Below are positions 1-10,352 of a stretch of DNA of 64,000 bases, in pieces. A program made the translations under genes and the position numbers. The DNA is from Pseudomonas chlororaphis (GTDB lineage Bacteria > Pseudomonadota > Gammaproteobacteria > Pseudomonadales > Pseudomonadaceae), in NCBI RefSeq assembly GCF_003731765.1, contig NZ_MOAL01000004.1:1984001-2048000 (forward strand). Reading direction: 5' to 3'. The notes beneath the pieces are model-generated. The model saw nothing but the letters and a program-made list of their open reading frames with translations. It was not told where the DNA came from and did no database searches. Within the stretch, counting starts at the first letter, position 1, and each line of letters opens with the position of its first letter.

Positions 1-821
1 AAGTCGCTGCCGCCGAACTGGTGCACCAGGGTCGGCAGCCACAGGCTCAGGCCATAGGTACTCAAGGTGCTCGGCAGGTACAGCAGCGCGAGGATCAGCA
101 CCCGACGGTCGGTCAGGGCCCGCAGGGGGTTGGTGTGCTCGGTCTGGCCATATTCCTTGCGGTCCTTGTCCAGCTCGTTGAGCAGCCATTGACGATCGCT
201 TTCCGCCAGCCAGCGGGCATCTTTCGGGGTGTCGGGAAGGATTTTCAGGGTCGGCCAGGCGAGGATGATCGCCGGCAGGCCAATGGTGATGAACAGCCAC
301 TGCCAGCCGGCCAGGCCGGCGATCCCGTTCATGCCCAGCAAGCCGCCGGCCAGGGGGCCGGTGACCATCAGAGCGATGGGTTGAGACAGGATAAAGAAGC
401 CCAGCACCTTGCCCCGGTTACGCACCGGGAACCAGCGGGTGATGTAGTACAGCACCCCGGGGAAGAACCCCGCCTCTGCCGCGCCCAGCAAAAAGCGCAT
501 GACGTAGAAGCTGTAGGAGCCCTGGACAAAGGCCATGCCGACAGTGATTGCGCCCCAGGTAATCAGAATGCGAGCGAACCAGCGGCGGGCACCGTAGCGT
601 TCCAGCAGCAGGTTGCTCGGCACTTCAAAGATGAAGTAACCGATAAAGAACAGCCCCGCGCCAAAGCCGTATGCCATATCGCTGAGGCCGATGTCGGCGT
701 TCATGTGCAATTTGGCGAAGCCCACCGCGGAACGGTCGATAAAGGCCACGAGGTACAACAGGATCAGGAAGGGAATCAACCTGAGCGTGAGCGTGCGAAT
801 GATCCGAGCTTCCGGATTCAT
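1..821 (-). CDS. MFS transporter, anion:cation symporter type (3' end outside window)
   Basis: Inner-membrane transporter of the major facilitator superfamily, probably for a sugar acid or other carboxylate. About 273 N-terminal residues are visible, reading MNPEARIIRTLTLRLIPFLI and then LYLVAFIDRSAVGFAKLHM, the usual first helix of the ACS (glucarate/galactonate/phthalate) family. Further hydrophobic segments follow, and the loop RYGARRWFARI after helix 2 fits the family. The rest of the gene runs off the left edge. The ATG has a good ribosome site (GGAG, about 7 bases upstream). It is divergent from the dehydratase gene across a region with two FadR-type operators, so co-regulation by the GntR protein at 2.9 kb is likely. 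The substrate is inferred only from these neighbours. Confidence 0.9.
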   Translation of the reverse strand, partial: MNPEARIIRTLTLRLIPFLILLYLVAFIDRSAVGFAKLHMNADIGLSDMAYGFGAGLFFIGYFIFEVPSNLLLERYGARRWFARILITWGAITVGMAFVQGSYSFYVMRFLLGAAEAGFFPGVLYYITRWFPVRNRGKVLGFFILSQPIALMVTGPLAGGLLGMNGIAGLAGWQWLFITIGLPAIILAWPTLKILPDTPKDARWLAESDRQWLLNELDKDRKEYGQTEHTNPLRALTDRRVLILALLYLPSTLSTYGLSLWLPTLVHQFGGSD

Positions 822-913
822 AGTCTTCTCCAAATTGTTTTTGTTATGGATGTGCCGGGCCTGATCGGGGGCGTGTCGAGCGCATACCCTCTCGATCAGG
901 TCGGCAGACAATA

Positions 914-998
914 TAGTAATACGATTTAACGTTCAACGATTTCAAAATGGCTTTTTATGGGGTAGATTCAGTGCCACACCCCGTAACTAGTCATACAA
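914..998. promoter_or_regulatory. Divergent control region with two FadR/GntR-type operators
   Basis: TAGTAATACGA at 914-924 and TAGTCATACAA at 988-998 both fit the FadR-subfamily consensus TnGTnnnACnA exactly. They lie between the divergent MFS and dehydratase genes. A GntR regulator with an FCD domain is encoded just beyond the dehydratase. Assigning these sites to that protein is inference. Confidence 0.55.
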
Positions 999-1015
999 TA
1001 AGAGTTATCCGCGCC

Positions 1016-2755
1016 ATGACAGACAAAAAAGTTCCCCTGCGCTCCGCCCAATGGTTCGGCACGGCCGACAAGAACGGCTTCATGTACCGCAGCTGGATGA
1101 AGAACCAGGGCATCCCGGACCACGAGTTCCAGGGCAAGCCGATCATTGGCATCTGCAACACCTGGTCTGAACTGACCCCATGCAATGCCCACTTCCGCAA
1201 GATCGCCGAGCACGTGAAGAAAGGCGTACTGGAGGCCGGCGGCTTCCCGGTGGAGTTCCCGGTGTTCTCCAGCGGCGAATCCAACCTGCGCCCCACCGCC
1301 ATGCTCACCCGCAACCTGGCCAGCATGGACGTGGAAGAAGCCATTCGCGGCAATCCAGTGGACGCCGTGGTGCTGCTGACCGGCTGCGACAAGACCACCC
1401 CGGCCCTGCTGATGGGCGCCGCCAGCTGCGACGTGCCGGCCATTGTGGTGACCGGTGGGCCGATGCTCAACGGCAAGCACAAAGGCAAGGACATCGGCTC
1501 CGGCACCGTGGTCTGGCAGATGCACGAAGCCTATAAAGGCGGGCAAATCAGCCTCGACGAATTCCTCTCCGCCGAAGCCGGCATGTCGCGCTCGGCCGGT
1601 ACCTGCAACACCATGGGCACCGCCTCGACCATGGCCTGCATGGCCGAAGCCCTGGGCACTTCGCTGCCGCACAACGCCGCGATCCCCGCCGTGGACTCGC
1701 GCCGCTATGTGCTGGCCCACCTGTCGGGCATGCGCATTGTCGACATGGTCCGCGAAGACCTGCGCCTGTCGAAGATCCTCACCAAGGCGGCGTTCGAGAA
1801 CGCGATCAAGGTCAACGCCGCCATCGGCGGTTCCACCAACGCGGTGATCCACCTCAAGGCGATTGCCGGGCGCATCGGCGTCGAGCTGGACCTGGAAGAC
1901 TGGACCCGGGTCGGCCGCGGCACCCCGACCATCGTCGACATGCAGCCGTCGGGGCGCTTCCTGATGGAAGAGTTCTACTACGCCGGCGGCCTGCCCGCGG
2001 TGATCCGCCGTTTGGGCGAATCGGGCCTGCTGCCCAACCCGGACGCCCTGACCGCCAACGGCCAGAGCATCTGGAACAACTGCCAGAACTCGCCGCAGTA
2101 CAACGACGAAGTGATCCGCCCGATCGACAAACCGCTGGTGGCCGACGGCGGCCTGTGCATCCTGCGCGGCAACCTGTCGCCACGGGGTGCGGTGCTCAAG
2201 CCCTCCGCTGCCACTCCGGCACTGATGCAGCACCGTGGCCGCGCCGTGGTGTTCGAGAACTTCGACGACTACAAGGCACGCATCGCCGACCCGGACCTGG
2301 ACGTCGACGAAACCTGCGTGCTGGTGCTGAAGAACGCCGGGCCCAAGGGTTACCCGGGCATGGCCGAAGTCGGCAACATGGGCCTGCCGCCCAAGGTCCT
2401 GGCCAAGGGCGTCACCGACATGGTGCGCATTTCCGATGCCCGCATGAGCGGCACCGCCTACGGCACCGTGGTTCTCCACGTGGCCCCGGAAGCGGCGGCC
2501 GGCGGGCCGTTGGCTGCGGTGCGCAACGGTGACTTCATCGAACTGGACTGCGCCGGTGGTCGCCTGCACCTGGACATCAGCGACGAGGAACTGCAAGCCC
2601 GCCTCAGCGACCTGAAGCCGGACACCAGCGCGAAGATCTTCTCCAGTGGCTACAGCCGCCTGTACGTGGACCATGTGCTGCAAGCCGACGAAGGTTGCGA
2701 CTTCGACTTCCTGGTCGGCTGCCGTGGCTCCGAGGTCCCGCGTCACTCCCACTGA
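1016..2755 (+). CDS. IlvD/Edd-family sugar-acid dehydratase (L-arabinonate dehydratase-like)
   Basis: Dehydrates an aldonic acid to a 2-keto-3-deoxy acid using a [2Fe-2S] cluster and Mg2+. At 579 residues it has the length of the Rhizobium L-arabinonate dehydratase type. Matching that family, the cluster ligands should be Cys56 (ELTPCNAH), Cys124 (TGCDKTTP) and Cys197 (AGTCNTMG), with Lys126 the carbamylated Mg ligand and the serine of ISDARMSGTAYG as catalytic base. An in-frame ATG at 947 would add 23 residues, but MTDKKVPLRSAQWFG is the usual family N-terminus, so 1016 is preferred although its ribosome site is weak. The exact sugar acid (arabinonate, fuconate or galactonate) cannot be read from sequence. 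The neighbouring ACS transporter, GntR regulator and 2-hydroxyacid dehydrogenase support a catabolic role. Confidence 0.9.
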   Translation: MTDKKVPLRSAQWFGTADKNGFMYRSWMKNQGIPDHEFQGKPIIGICNTWSELTPCNAHFRKIAEHVKKGVLEAGGFPVEFPVFSSGESNLRPTAMLTRNLASMDVEEAIRGNPVDAVVLLTGCDKTTPALLMGAASCDVPAIVVTGGPMLNGKHKGKDIGSGTVVWQMHEAYKGGQISLDEFLSAEAGMSRSAGTCNTMGTASTMACMAEALGTSLPHNAAIPAVDSRRYVLAHLSGMRIVDMVREDLRLSKILTKAAFENAIKVNAAIGGSTNAVIHLKAIAGRIGVELDLEDWTRVGRGTPTIVDMQPSGRFLMEEFYYAGGLPAVIRRLGESGLLPNPDALTANGQSIWNNCQNSPQYNDEVIRPIDKPLVADGGLCILRGNLSPRGAVLKPSAATPALMQHRGRAVVFENFDDYKARIADPDLDVDETCVLVLKNAGPKGYPGMAEVGNMGLPPKVLAKGVTDMVRISDARMSGTAYGTVVLHVAPEAAAGGPLAAVRNGDFIELDCAGGRLHLDISDEELQARLSDLKPDTSAKIFSSGYSRLYVDHVLQADEGCDFDFLVGCRGSEVPRHSH

Positions 2756-2909
2756 TGGGCTGCGACCGTGGTTCGTCGGCGTGCCGGCGACCACGGTGGT
2801 CGGGCCGTCATCCCCCAAGGCAATACGTGGCAGGAGGTACCGGTGCTGCCTAAACCACAGCCCGGCGGTGCTATGATGCACGCCATTTGGCCAGAGCAAT
2901 CCCCCTGTT

Positions 2910-3632
2910 ATGGACTACCAGACACCCAAGCCGCGCAAAAGCATGCACGCCCAGATCGTTCAGGAACTGGGCATGCACATCGTTTCCGGACGCTTCAAGC
3001 AAGAGGAAAAGCTGCCCCCGGAAGCCAACCTCTGCGAGCAGTACCAGGTCAGCCGCCCGGTCCTGCGCGAAGCCACCCGGGTGCTCAGCGCCAAGGGCCT
3101 GGTGTACTCCAAGCCACGGGTCGGCACGGTGGTGCGGCCACGAGTCGAATGGCACCTGCTGGACCCGGACGTGCTGTTCTGGCTGATGCAATCCACGCCC
3201 CACAGCGAATTCTTCAACACCCTGGCCGGGGTCCGGCGGATTCTCGAACCGGAGATCGCCGCGATGGCGGCGGCCACCGCCACCGAGGACGATATCGCAC
3301 GGATCGAGGACGCTTACCGGCGCATGGAAGCGGCCAGCAGCCCCAAAGACCTGTTGCAACCGGACCTGGACTTCCACCGGGCCATCGCCGAGGCGACCCA
3401 CAACGACTTGCTGGCCTACATGTGCAACATGCTGTCGTTGCCCCTGCGCGAATCCATCAACGTCACCAACCTGCGCCCCAATACCCAGCAGCTCAGCTTG
3501 CCGCGGCACAAGGCGATCCTCACCGCGATCAAGAACCGCGACGCCCTCGGCGCGCGCCATGCATCGCTGGTGCAACTCGACGACACCCGCGTCGCCCTCG
3601 ACACCGTGATGAATGTTCTGACCCCGCTCTAA
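2910..3632 (+). CDS. GntR-family transcriptional regulator, FadR/FCD subfamily
   Basis: DNA-binding repressor, 240 residues. The N-terminal winged helix covers about residues 10-75, with LPPEANLCEQYQVSRPVLREA as its recognition region (broken here: LPPEANLCEQ then YQVSRPVLREA). The C-terminal all-helical FCD domain carries the metal/ligand-binding pattern D-x3-H (DLDFHRAIAEATHND) and later histidines in LPRHKAIL and ARHASLV. FCD regulators usually sense an intermediate of the pathway they control, here presumably a sugar acid or its dehydrated product. The gene follows the dehydratase and precedes the FAD dehydrogenase in the same direction, and the intergenic region at 0.9-1.0 kb carries two consensus operators. 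Confidence 0.92.
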   Translation: MDYQTPKPRKSMHAQIVQELGMHIVSGRFKQEEKLPPEANLCEQYQVSRPVLREATRVLSAKGLVYSKPRVGTVVRPRVEWHLLDPDVLFWLMQSTPHSEFFNTLAGVRRILEPEIAAMAAATATEDDIARIEDAYRRMEAASSPKDLLQPDLDFHRAIAEATHNDLLAYMCNMLSLPLRESINVTNLRPNTQQLSLPRHKAILTAIKNRDALGARHASLVQLDDTRVALDTVMNVLTPL

Positions 3633-3693
3633 GCCGGGGACGACGGATCGCGGCGCGAGACAGCGAAGCGATCCGACCCGCAAGGAGCTTGTC

Positions 3694-5088
3694 ATGACCC
3701 ACTCTTCTGCCCTGCCCCAAGCCTTTCTGGCCGCTATGCACGCCTGCCTTGGCGAACGCTTCAGCACCGTGCTGGCGGTGCGCGAGCACCATGGCCGCGA
3801 TGAATCCCTGTACGACCCGGTGCTGCCCGATGCGGTGGCCTACGCCACGAGCGTGGAGGACATCAGTGCGGTGCTCGCCCTCTGCCATGCACACCGGGTG
3901 CCGGTGATTGCCTACGGCAGCGGCTCGTCCCTGGAGGGTCATTTGTTGGCGGTCCAGGGCGGCATCAGCCTCGACCTGTCGTTGATGGACCAGGTGCTGG
4001 CCTTTGAACCGGCGGACCTGTCGATCACCGTGCAGCCTGGCATCACCCGCAAGGCCCTGAACGACTACCTGCGGGCCAGCGGGCTGTTTTTCCCCATCGA
4101 CCCGGGGGCCGACGCGAGCATTGGCGGCATGTGCGCCACCCGTGCTTCGGGCACCAATGCCGTGCGCTATGGCACCATGCGCGAGAACGTGCTGGGCCTG
4201 AACGCGGTGCTGGCCGACGGACGCGTGCTGCGCTCGGGCTCCAAGGCCAAGAAGTCGTCTGCCGGTTATGACCTGGCCCGGTTGTTTATCGGCAGCGAAG
4301 GCACCCTGGGGGTCATCAGTGAGATCACCCTGAAGCTGCACCCGCAGCCGGAAGCCATCAGCGCCGCGGTGTGCAGCTTCGACTCGGTGGAGGGTGCGGT
4401 ACAAACGGTGATCGAAACCATCCAGATGGGCATTCCCGTGGCCCGCGCCGAACTGGTGGACCGCTTGGCCATCCAGGCCTTGAACCAGTACGCAAAGCTC
4501 GGCCTGCGGGAAGCCCCGACGCTGTTCCTGGAGTTTCACGGCAACGCCGCCAGCGTGGCGGAACAGGCCCAGGCAGTGCAGGAACTGGCGGACGGCAATC
4601 AGGGCAGCGGCTTTCAATGGGCCACCGCCCAGGAAGAACGCAACCGCCTGTGGAGTGCCCGGCACAACGCGCTGTTCGCCTTCTTGCAGCTCAAGCCCGG
4701 CTGCCGGGCGCTGTCCACCGACGTGTGCGTGCCCCTGTCGAAGCTCGCGGAATGCGTGGTGGGCAGTGAGCAAGACCTGAGCCAGTCGAGCATTCCCGCA
4801 CCAATCTTCGGCCATGTGGGCGACGGCAACTTTCATGTCTGCCTGCTGCTGGACCCGAGCAAACCAGAAGAGCTGGAGGAAGCCGAGCGCCTCAACCACG
4901 CCATCGTCCACCGCGCCCTGGCGGCGGGCGGCACTTGCACCGGCGAACATGGAGTGGGCCTGCACAAGATCGACTTCATGGTCCAGGAACACGGCCAGGT
5001 GGCCATCGACACCATGGTCGCCATCAAGCAGGCCTTGGACCCGCTGAACCTGATGAACCCGGGGAAAATCTTCCGCATTCCGGCCTGA
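3694..5088 (+). CDS. FAD-binding 2-hydroxyacid dehydrogenase, GlcD/D-lactate dehydrogenase (cytochrome) type
   Basis: Oxidises a D-2-hydroxy acid and passes electrons to the respiratory chain or a cytochrome. The protein has 464 residues. The PCMH-type FAD domain (about 35-215) shows YGSGSSLEGH, GADASIGGMCATRASGTN and GSEGTLGVISEITLKL. The C-terminal FAD-oxidase domain shows HVGDGNFH, TCTGEHGVGLHK (metal and substrate residues) and the ending LDPLNLMNPGKIF. A ribosome site AAGGAG lies 7 bases before the ATG. It sits 61 bp after the GntR gene and appears to belong to the same sugar-acid locus, possibly oxidising lactate or glycolate released by aldol cleavage. That role is inference. Confidence 0.9.
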   Translation: MTHSSALPQAFLAAMHACLGERFSTVLAVREHHGRDESLYDPVLPDAVAYATSVEDISAVLALCHAHRVPVIAYGSGSSLEGHLLAVQGGISLDLSLMDQVLAFEPADLSITVQPGITRKALNDYLRASGLFFPIDPGADASIGGMCATRASGTNAVRYGTMRENVLGLNAVLADGRVLRSGSKAKKSSAGYDLARLFIGSEGTLGVISEITLKLHPQPEAISAAVCSFDSVEGAVQTVIETIQMGIPVARAELVDRLAIQALNQYAKLGLREAPTLFLEFHGNAASVAEQAQAVQELADGNQGSGFQWATAQEERNRLWSARHNALFAFLQLKPGCRALSTDVCVPLSKLAECVVGSEQDLSQSSIPAPIFGHVGDGNFHVCLLLDPSKPEELEEAERLNHAIVHRALAAGGTCTGEHGVGLHKIDFMVQEHGQVAIDTMVAIKQALDPLNLMNPGKIFRIPA

Positions 5089-5098
5089 GGCGTTTGCC

Positions 5099-5130
5099 GG
5101 CCCGCTGCTGAGACCGGCCAGCAGCGGGCC
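5099..5130 (+). terminator. Perfect 12-bp hairpin after the FAD dehydrogenase gene
   Basis: GGCCCGCTGCTG at 5099-5110 pairs perfectly with 5119-5130 across an 8-base loop, 10 bases after the stop codon. No T-run follows, so it may end transcription weakly or protect the mRNA 3' end. Confidence 0.5.
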
Positions 5131-5222
5131 CTCCGAGAATTTGTGGCAAAAGATTTCATCGTTTCTTGATCTTGTACAAGGCTTGCGGCAAGTTGCGCGC
5201 TTCTCAATCCAAGGAGCAGCCA

Positions 5223-6725
5223 ATGTCCGGTTCAATGGCCCAGGCGTTCGCGCACAATTTTCTCGGCCACTCGCCCCGCTGGTACAAGGCCTGCGTGGTC
5301 GCCTTTCTGGTCCTCAACCCGCTGCTGCTGTTCACGGTCGGCCCGGTCGCTGCCGGTTGGCTGCTGGTGGTGGAGTTCATCTTCACCCTGGCCATGGCCC
5401 TCAAGTGCTACCCGCTGATCCCCGGCGGCCTGCTGCTGGTCGAGGCCCTGCTTATGGGCATGACCACGCCTCAGGCGCTGTACGAGGAACTGCTGCACAA
5501 CTTCCCGGTGATCCTGCTGCTGATGTTTATGGTGGCCGGCATCTACTTTATGAAGGAGCTGCTGCTGTTCCTGTTTTCCCGCCTGCTGCTGGGGGTGCGC
5601 TCCAAGGCCCTGCTGGGGCTGATGTTCTGCTTCCTTTCGGCGTTCCTCTCGGCCTTTCTCGATGCCTTGACCGTTACGGCGGTGATCATCAGCGCGGCGG
5701 TGGGCTTCTATTCGGTGTACCACCGGGTGGCCAGCGGCAACGACCCGCGCCAGGACAGCGCATTCAGCGACGACCAGCACCTGCCCGCGCTGCACCACGA
5801 AGACCTGGAGCAGTTCCGTGCCTTTTTGCGCAGCCTGCTGATGCACGGTGCGGTCGGCACCGCCCTGGGTGGCGTCTGCACCCTGGTGGGCGAGCCACAG
5901 AACCTGCTGATCGGCCATGAAATGGGCTGGCACTTCGCCGACTTTTTCACCAAGGTCGCGCCGGTTTCCCTGCCAGTGCTGGTGGCCGGCCTGGTGACTT
6001 GCGTGCTCTTGGAGAAACTGCGCTGGTTCGGCTATGGCACCCTGCTGCCGGACAATGTACGCGCCGTCCTGGCCGCCTACGCCGCTGAAGACAACGCCCA
6101 GCGCACCCCACGGCAACGGGCGGCGTTACTGGTCCAGGGCCTGGCGGCGCTGATCCTGATTGCCGGCCTGGCCCTGCACATCGCCGAAGTCGGCCTGATC
6201 GGCCTGATGGTGATTGTGCTGATCACCGCCTTTACCGGAATCACTGAGGAACACCGCATCGGCAATGCGTTCAAGGACGCCATGCCGTTCACCGCCTTGC
6301 TGGTGGTGTTTTTCGCGGTGGTCGCGGTGATCCACGACCAGCAGCTGTTCACCCCGCTGATCCAGTGGGTGCTGGCCCTGCCGGCGGAGCAACAGCCGGG
6401 CATGCTGTTTATCGCCAACGGCCTACTGTCGGCCATCAGCGACAACGTGTTCGTGGCCACCATCTACATCACCGAGGTCAAGCAGGCCTTCGTGTCCGGG
6501 CACATGAGCCGCGAGCATTTCGAAACCCTGGCGATCGCCATCAATACCGGGACCAACCTGCCAAGCGTAGCCACACCCAACGGCCAGGCGGCGTTCCTGT
6601 TTCTGCTGACGTCGGCGATTGCCCCGCTGGTGCGCCTGTCCTACGGGCGCATGGTGTGGATGGCGCTGCCGTATACGGTGGTGATGGGGGTGTTGGGCTG
6701 GTACGCGGTGAGCCACTGGCTGTAA
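5223..6725 (+). CDS. nhaB: Na+/H+ antiporter NhaB
   Basis: Electrogenic inner-membrane sodium/proton antiporter for pH and sodium homeostasis. The 500 residues match the NhaB length. It opens MSGSMAQAFAHNFLGHSPRW and carries many hydrophobic helices, with the family segments FLSAFLSAFLDALTVTAVII and LISDNVFVATIYI-like text (here AISDNVFVATIY) near the end, followed by NTGTNLPSVATPNGQAAFLF. The start at 5223 has a strong AAGGAG ribosome site; an in-frame upstream start would add 19 unlikely residues. It is separated from the upstream genes by a hairpin and is probably transcribed alone. Confidence 0.96.
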   Translation: MSGSMAQAFAHNFLGHSPRWYKACVVAFLVLNPLLLFTVGPVAAGWLLVVEFIFTLAMALKCYPLIPGGLLLVEALLMGMTTPQALYEELLHNFPVILLLMFMVAGIYFMKELLLFLFSRLLLGVRSKALLGLMFCFLSAFLSAFLDALTVTAVIISAAVGFYSVYHRVASGNDPRQDSAFSDDQHLPALHHEDLEQFRAFLRSLLMHGAVGTALGGVCTLVGEPQNLLIGHEMGWHFADFFTKVAPVSLPVLVAGLVTCVLLEKLRWFGYGTLLPDNVRAVLAAYAAEDNAQRTPRQRAALLVQGLAALILIAGLALHIAEVGLIGLMVIVLITAFTGITEEHRIGNAFKDAMPFTALLVVFFAVVAVIHDQQLFTPLIQWVLALPAEQQPGMLFIANGLLSAISDNVFVATIYITEVKQAFVSGHMSREHFETLAIAINTGTNLPSVATPNGQAAFLFLLTSAIAPLVRLSYGRMVWMALPYTVVMGVLGWYAVSHWL

Positions 6726-6729
6726 CAGC

Positions 6730-6749
6730 GGGCGCCCTGATGGGCGCCC
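6730..6749. terminator. Hairpin between convergent nhaB and HAD phosphatase genes
   Basis: GGGCGCCC at 6730-6737 is repeated at 6742-6749. The word is its own reverse complement, so it forms an 8-bp stem with a TGAT loop. It lies between two convergent stop codons and could serve both strands. There is no clear T-run. Confidence 0.5.
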
Positions 6750-6756
6750 ACGTGGT

Positions 6757-7596
6757 TCAAGCCCGGGACTGGGCGCGGGGAGACAGGATGAAACGTTCGA
6801 TGGCCTGGGCCGCGCCATCCTCGACGTTGCTGGCGGTGACCACATCGGCCTGATCCTTGATGGCCTGTTCCGCCTGGCCCATGGCAATCGACAATCCGGC
6901 CTGGTGAAACATCGCCGGGTCATTGCCGCCATCGCCGATGGCCGCGGTGCGCTCGATGGCTACCCCCAGATATTCCGCCAGGGTGCGCAAGGCATCGCCC
7001 TTGTTCGCCTGGAGCGCAGTCACGTCCAGGTACACCGGCTGCGAACGCGACACTTGGGCCTGCTCACCCATCTGCGCTTGCAACTGAGCCTCCAACTCCA
7101 CCAGTAGCCCGGTGTTGTTGCTGGCGGCGACGATCTTGTCGACCCGTGGCAGGTAGGCCTCGAAGCTGTCCACCACCTGCGGCGGATAACCCAGGCCCTG
7201 CTGCTCACGGGGCACCATGGGCCGCTCAGAGTCACGGAGCAGCCACAAGTCATCGGCAAACACCCAGACTTCGACGTCCGCGTGAGGCGTGAACAGGGCC
7301 AGGGTGGCCAGCACCGCGGGCAATGGCAGGTGATGGCGCGCCAGGAAGCGCCCATCCGGATGAACAATGGTTCCGCCATTGAACGCCGCCGTGGGCACAT
7401 CCACGCCCAGGGCTTCGATCTGCTGGCGCATGGCCCGGGGTGGGCGCCCCGTGGCCAGGCTGAAGGCCACGCCGGCCTCGCGCAAGGCCCTGACTGCCGC
7501 CAGGGTGCGGGGGCTGATGCTGTGATCGGGAAGTAACAAGGTGCCGTCCATATCACTGAGAAGAAACTCGATGGGCTGCTGCACGTGATCACTCAT
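6757..7596 (-). CDS. Cof-type HAD-superfamily phosphatase
   Basis: Cytoplasmic phosphatase of the Cof/YidA-like HAD IIB group, probably acting on sugar phosphates. The protein has 279 residues. Motif I is SDMDGTLL with the nucleophile Asp, motif II is SLATGRPP, a conserved lysine lies in NKGDALRTLA, and motif IV is AIGDGGNDPAM. The start is set at 7596 because this ATG overlaps the zwf stop as ATGA; a start 15 bases upstream would lie inside zwf and lacks this coupling. It is third in gnd-zwf-cof, which suggests a role in draining pentose-phosphate or 6-phosphogluconolactone side products. Note that no 6-phosphogluconolactonase gene is present here. Confidence 0.9.
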   Translation of the reverse strand: MSDHVQQPIEFLLSDMDGTLLLPDHSISPRTLAAVRALREAGVAFSLATGRPPRAMRQQIEALGVDVPTAAFNGGTIVHPDGRFLARHHLPLPAVLATLALFTPHADVEVWVFADDLWLLRDSERPMVPREQQGLGYPPQVVDSFEAYLPRVDKIVAASNNTGLLVELEAQLQAQMGEQAQVSRSQPVYLDVTALQANKGDALRTLAEYLGVAIERTAAIGDGGNDPAMFHQAGLSIAMGQAEQAIKDQADVVTASNVEDGAAQAIERFILSPRAQSRA

Positions 7597-9106
7597 CCCA
7601 GTTGGCACCATTCACGGCCGTCACGGCGCAACAACTCATCGGCATCCGCCGGACCTGTACCGCCAGCGGCATAAGGCTGGACGGTGGCGTCCTGTTTCCA
7701 CGCATCGAGGAAGGGCTGCACTGCTCGCCAGCCGTTTTCGATGTTGTCGGCACGCTGGAACAGGGTCTGGTCACCCGTGAGGCAGTCGTAGATCAGGGTC
7801 TCGTAGCCGGTGGAAGGCTGCATCTCGAAGAAATCCTTGTAGGCAAAGCCCAACTCGATGTTGGCCATGTCCAGGGTCGGCCCGGGCTTTTTCGCCAACA
7901 GGTCGAACCACATGCCTTCATTGGGCTGGATCTGGATCCGCAGGTACGTCGGCTGCAGGCTGTCGACCTCGGTGTCGCGGAACTGCGCATAGGGCGCCGG
8001 CTTGAAGCAGATGGCGATCTCGGTGTCGCGCACACTCAGGCGCTTGCCGGTGCGCAGGTAGAACGGTACGCCGACCCAGCGCCAGTTATCGATCATCACC
8101 TTGAGGGCGACGTAGGTTTCCGTACTGCTGTCGGCGGCAACCTTGTCTTCCTCGCGGTAGCCCGGCACGGCCTTGCCACCCAGTTCGCCGGCCACATACT
8201 GGCCGCGCACCGAGTTGGCCCGCGCGTCGTCCACCGACCAGGGACGGATCGCCCCCACCACCTTGGCCTTCTCGCCCCGCACTGCGTCGGCACCAAAGGC
8301 CGCGGGCGGCTCCATGGCGACCATGGCCAGCAACTGGAACAGGTGATTGGGCACCATGTCGCGCAAGGCGCCGGTGTGTTCATAAAAACTGCCACGGGTT
8401 TCCACCCCGACGGTTTCCGCCGCGGTGATCTGCACGTGGTCGATGTAGTGGTTGTTCCAGAACGCCTCGAACAGGCTGTTGGAGAAACGGCTGACCAGAA
8501 TGTTCTGTACCGTTTCCTTGCCCAGGTAATGGTCGATGCGATAGATCTGCTTCTCGCTCATGACTTTGAGCAGGCAGGCGTTCAACGCCTCGGCGGTTTG
8601 CAGGTCGGAACCGAAAGGCTTTTCGATCACCACGCGGCGGAAGGCATCGCTGCCCTCCTCCAGCAACCCGGCAGCGCCCAGGCGCTGCACCACTTCAGCA
8701 AAAAAACGCGGCGCGGTGGCCAGGTAGAACACCGCATTGCCGCTGCCGCTGGCGGCAATCTTGGCCGCCAGCGCTTGATAGGTGTTGTCGTCGAGGAAAT
8801 CCCCTTCAACGTAGCTGATGCCTTTGGCCAGCTGGGCCCACAGCGCCGGGTCGAGGCTGGCGCCATTGCCGACTTTGCTGGCGACCTCGGTGCGCAGGAA
8901 GTCCTCGAGCTTCTTGGCGAAATCCACATCGCTGATGGCGTTGTGGTCGACCCCGACAATCCGCACGCCCTCGTTCAGCAAGCCATCGCGGCTGAGGTTG
9001 TACAGCGCCGGCATCAGCAGGCGCTTGACCAGGTCGCCATGGGCGCCGAACAGGAACAGGGTGGTGGGCGGAGCGGGTTGAGCCTTGGACTTCTTGCGCA
9101 TTTCGG

Positions 9107-9110
<4 letters not shown>
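7593..9110 (-). CDS. zwf: Glucose-6-phosphate 1-dehydrogenase
   Basis: Oxidises glucose-6-phosphate to 6-phosphogluconolactone with NAD(P)+, the entry to the pentose-phosphate and Entner-Doudoroff routes. The 505 residues are the normal length. The dinucleotide-binding segment is FLFGAHGDLVKRLLMPALY, where GAHGDL replaces the common GASGDL. The active-site signature RIDHYLGKE is intact, and VIEKPFGSDL and FYLRTGKRL are typical of the family. Its start overlaps the gnd stop by 4 nt (ATGA) and its stop overlaps the HAD gene in the same way, so the three proteins are translationally coupled. This copy lacks the hexR/edd neighbours of the usual Pseudomonas zwf and may be a second isozyme. Confidence 0.96.
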
Positions 9111-10087
<977 letters not shown>

Positions 10088-10352
10088 GTGCTGATGCTCC
10101 TTACTACCAATAGATTTGTGTCAAAAGGTTATAGCCCAAGGGGGCCAATGAGGGTTAGTCCAGAGCGTCCGGCCTAAGTTTCCCGTTCAGACAGTGGATA
10201 ACGACGGTAAACGACTAGAAGACACAACGACCGTTAAAAATAAAAAAGTTCCCTTTGTCCCTAAAAGAAATCAAACTTGCAGCCGATAGTGTGGTGTCGC
10301 CGCTCAGCGCGGGGCAACACACAGTTGAAACACGCCATTTGCGAGGTGAGCA
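10088..10352. other. Divergent intergenic region
   Basis: 265 bp between gnd (leftward) and the 58-residue protein (rightward). It holds an A/T-rich stretch near 10,230-10,250 that could contain promoters. I see no clear operator or RNA gene. Confidence 0.4.

Noticed and set aside
947..1015. Upstream start for the dehydratase
   Set aside because: It would add 23 residues not seen at the family N-terminus and would run across the second operator.
968..2899. Long open frame antisense to the dehydratase gene (and similar long antisense frames over 3,529-5,235 and 7,602-9,176)
   Set aside because: High-G+C coding DNA gives long antisense frames. These have low-complexity, His/Gly/Gln-rich translations, no ribosome site and mirror well-identified genes.
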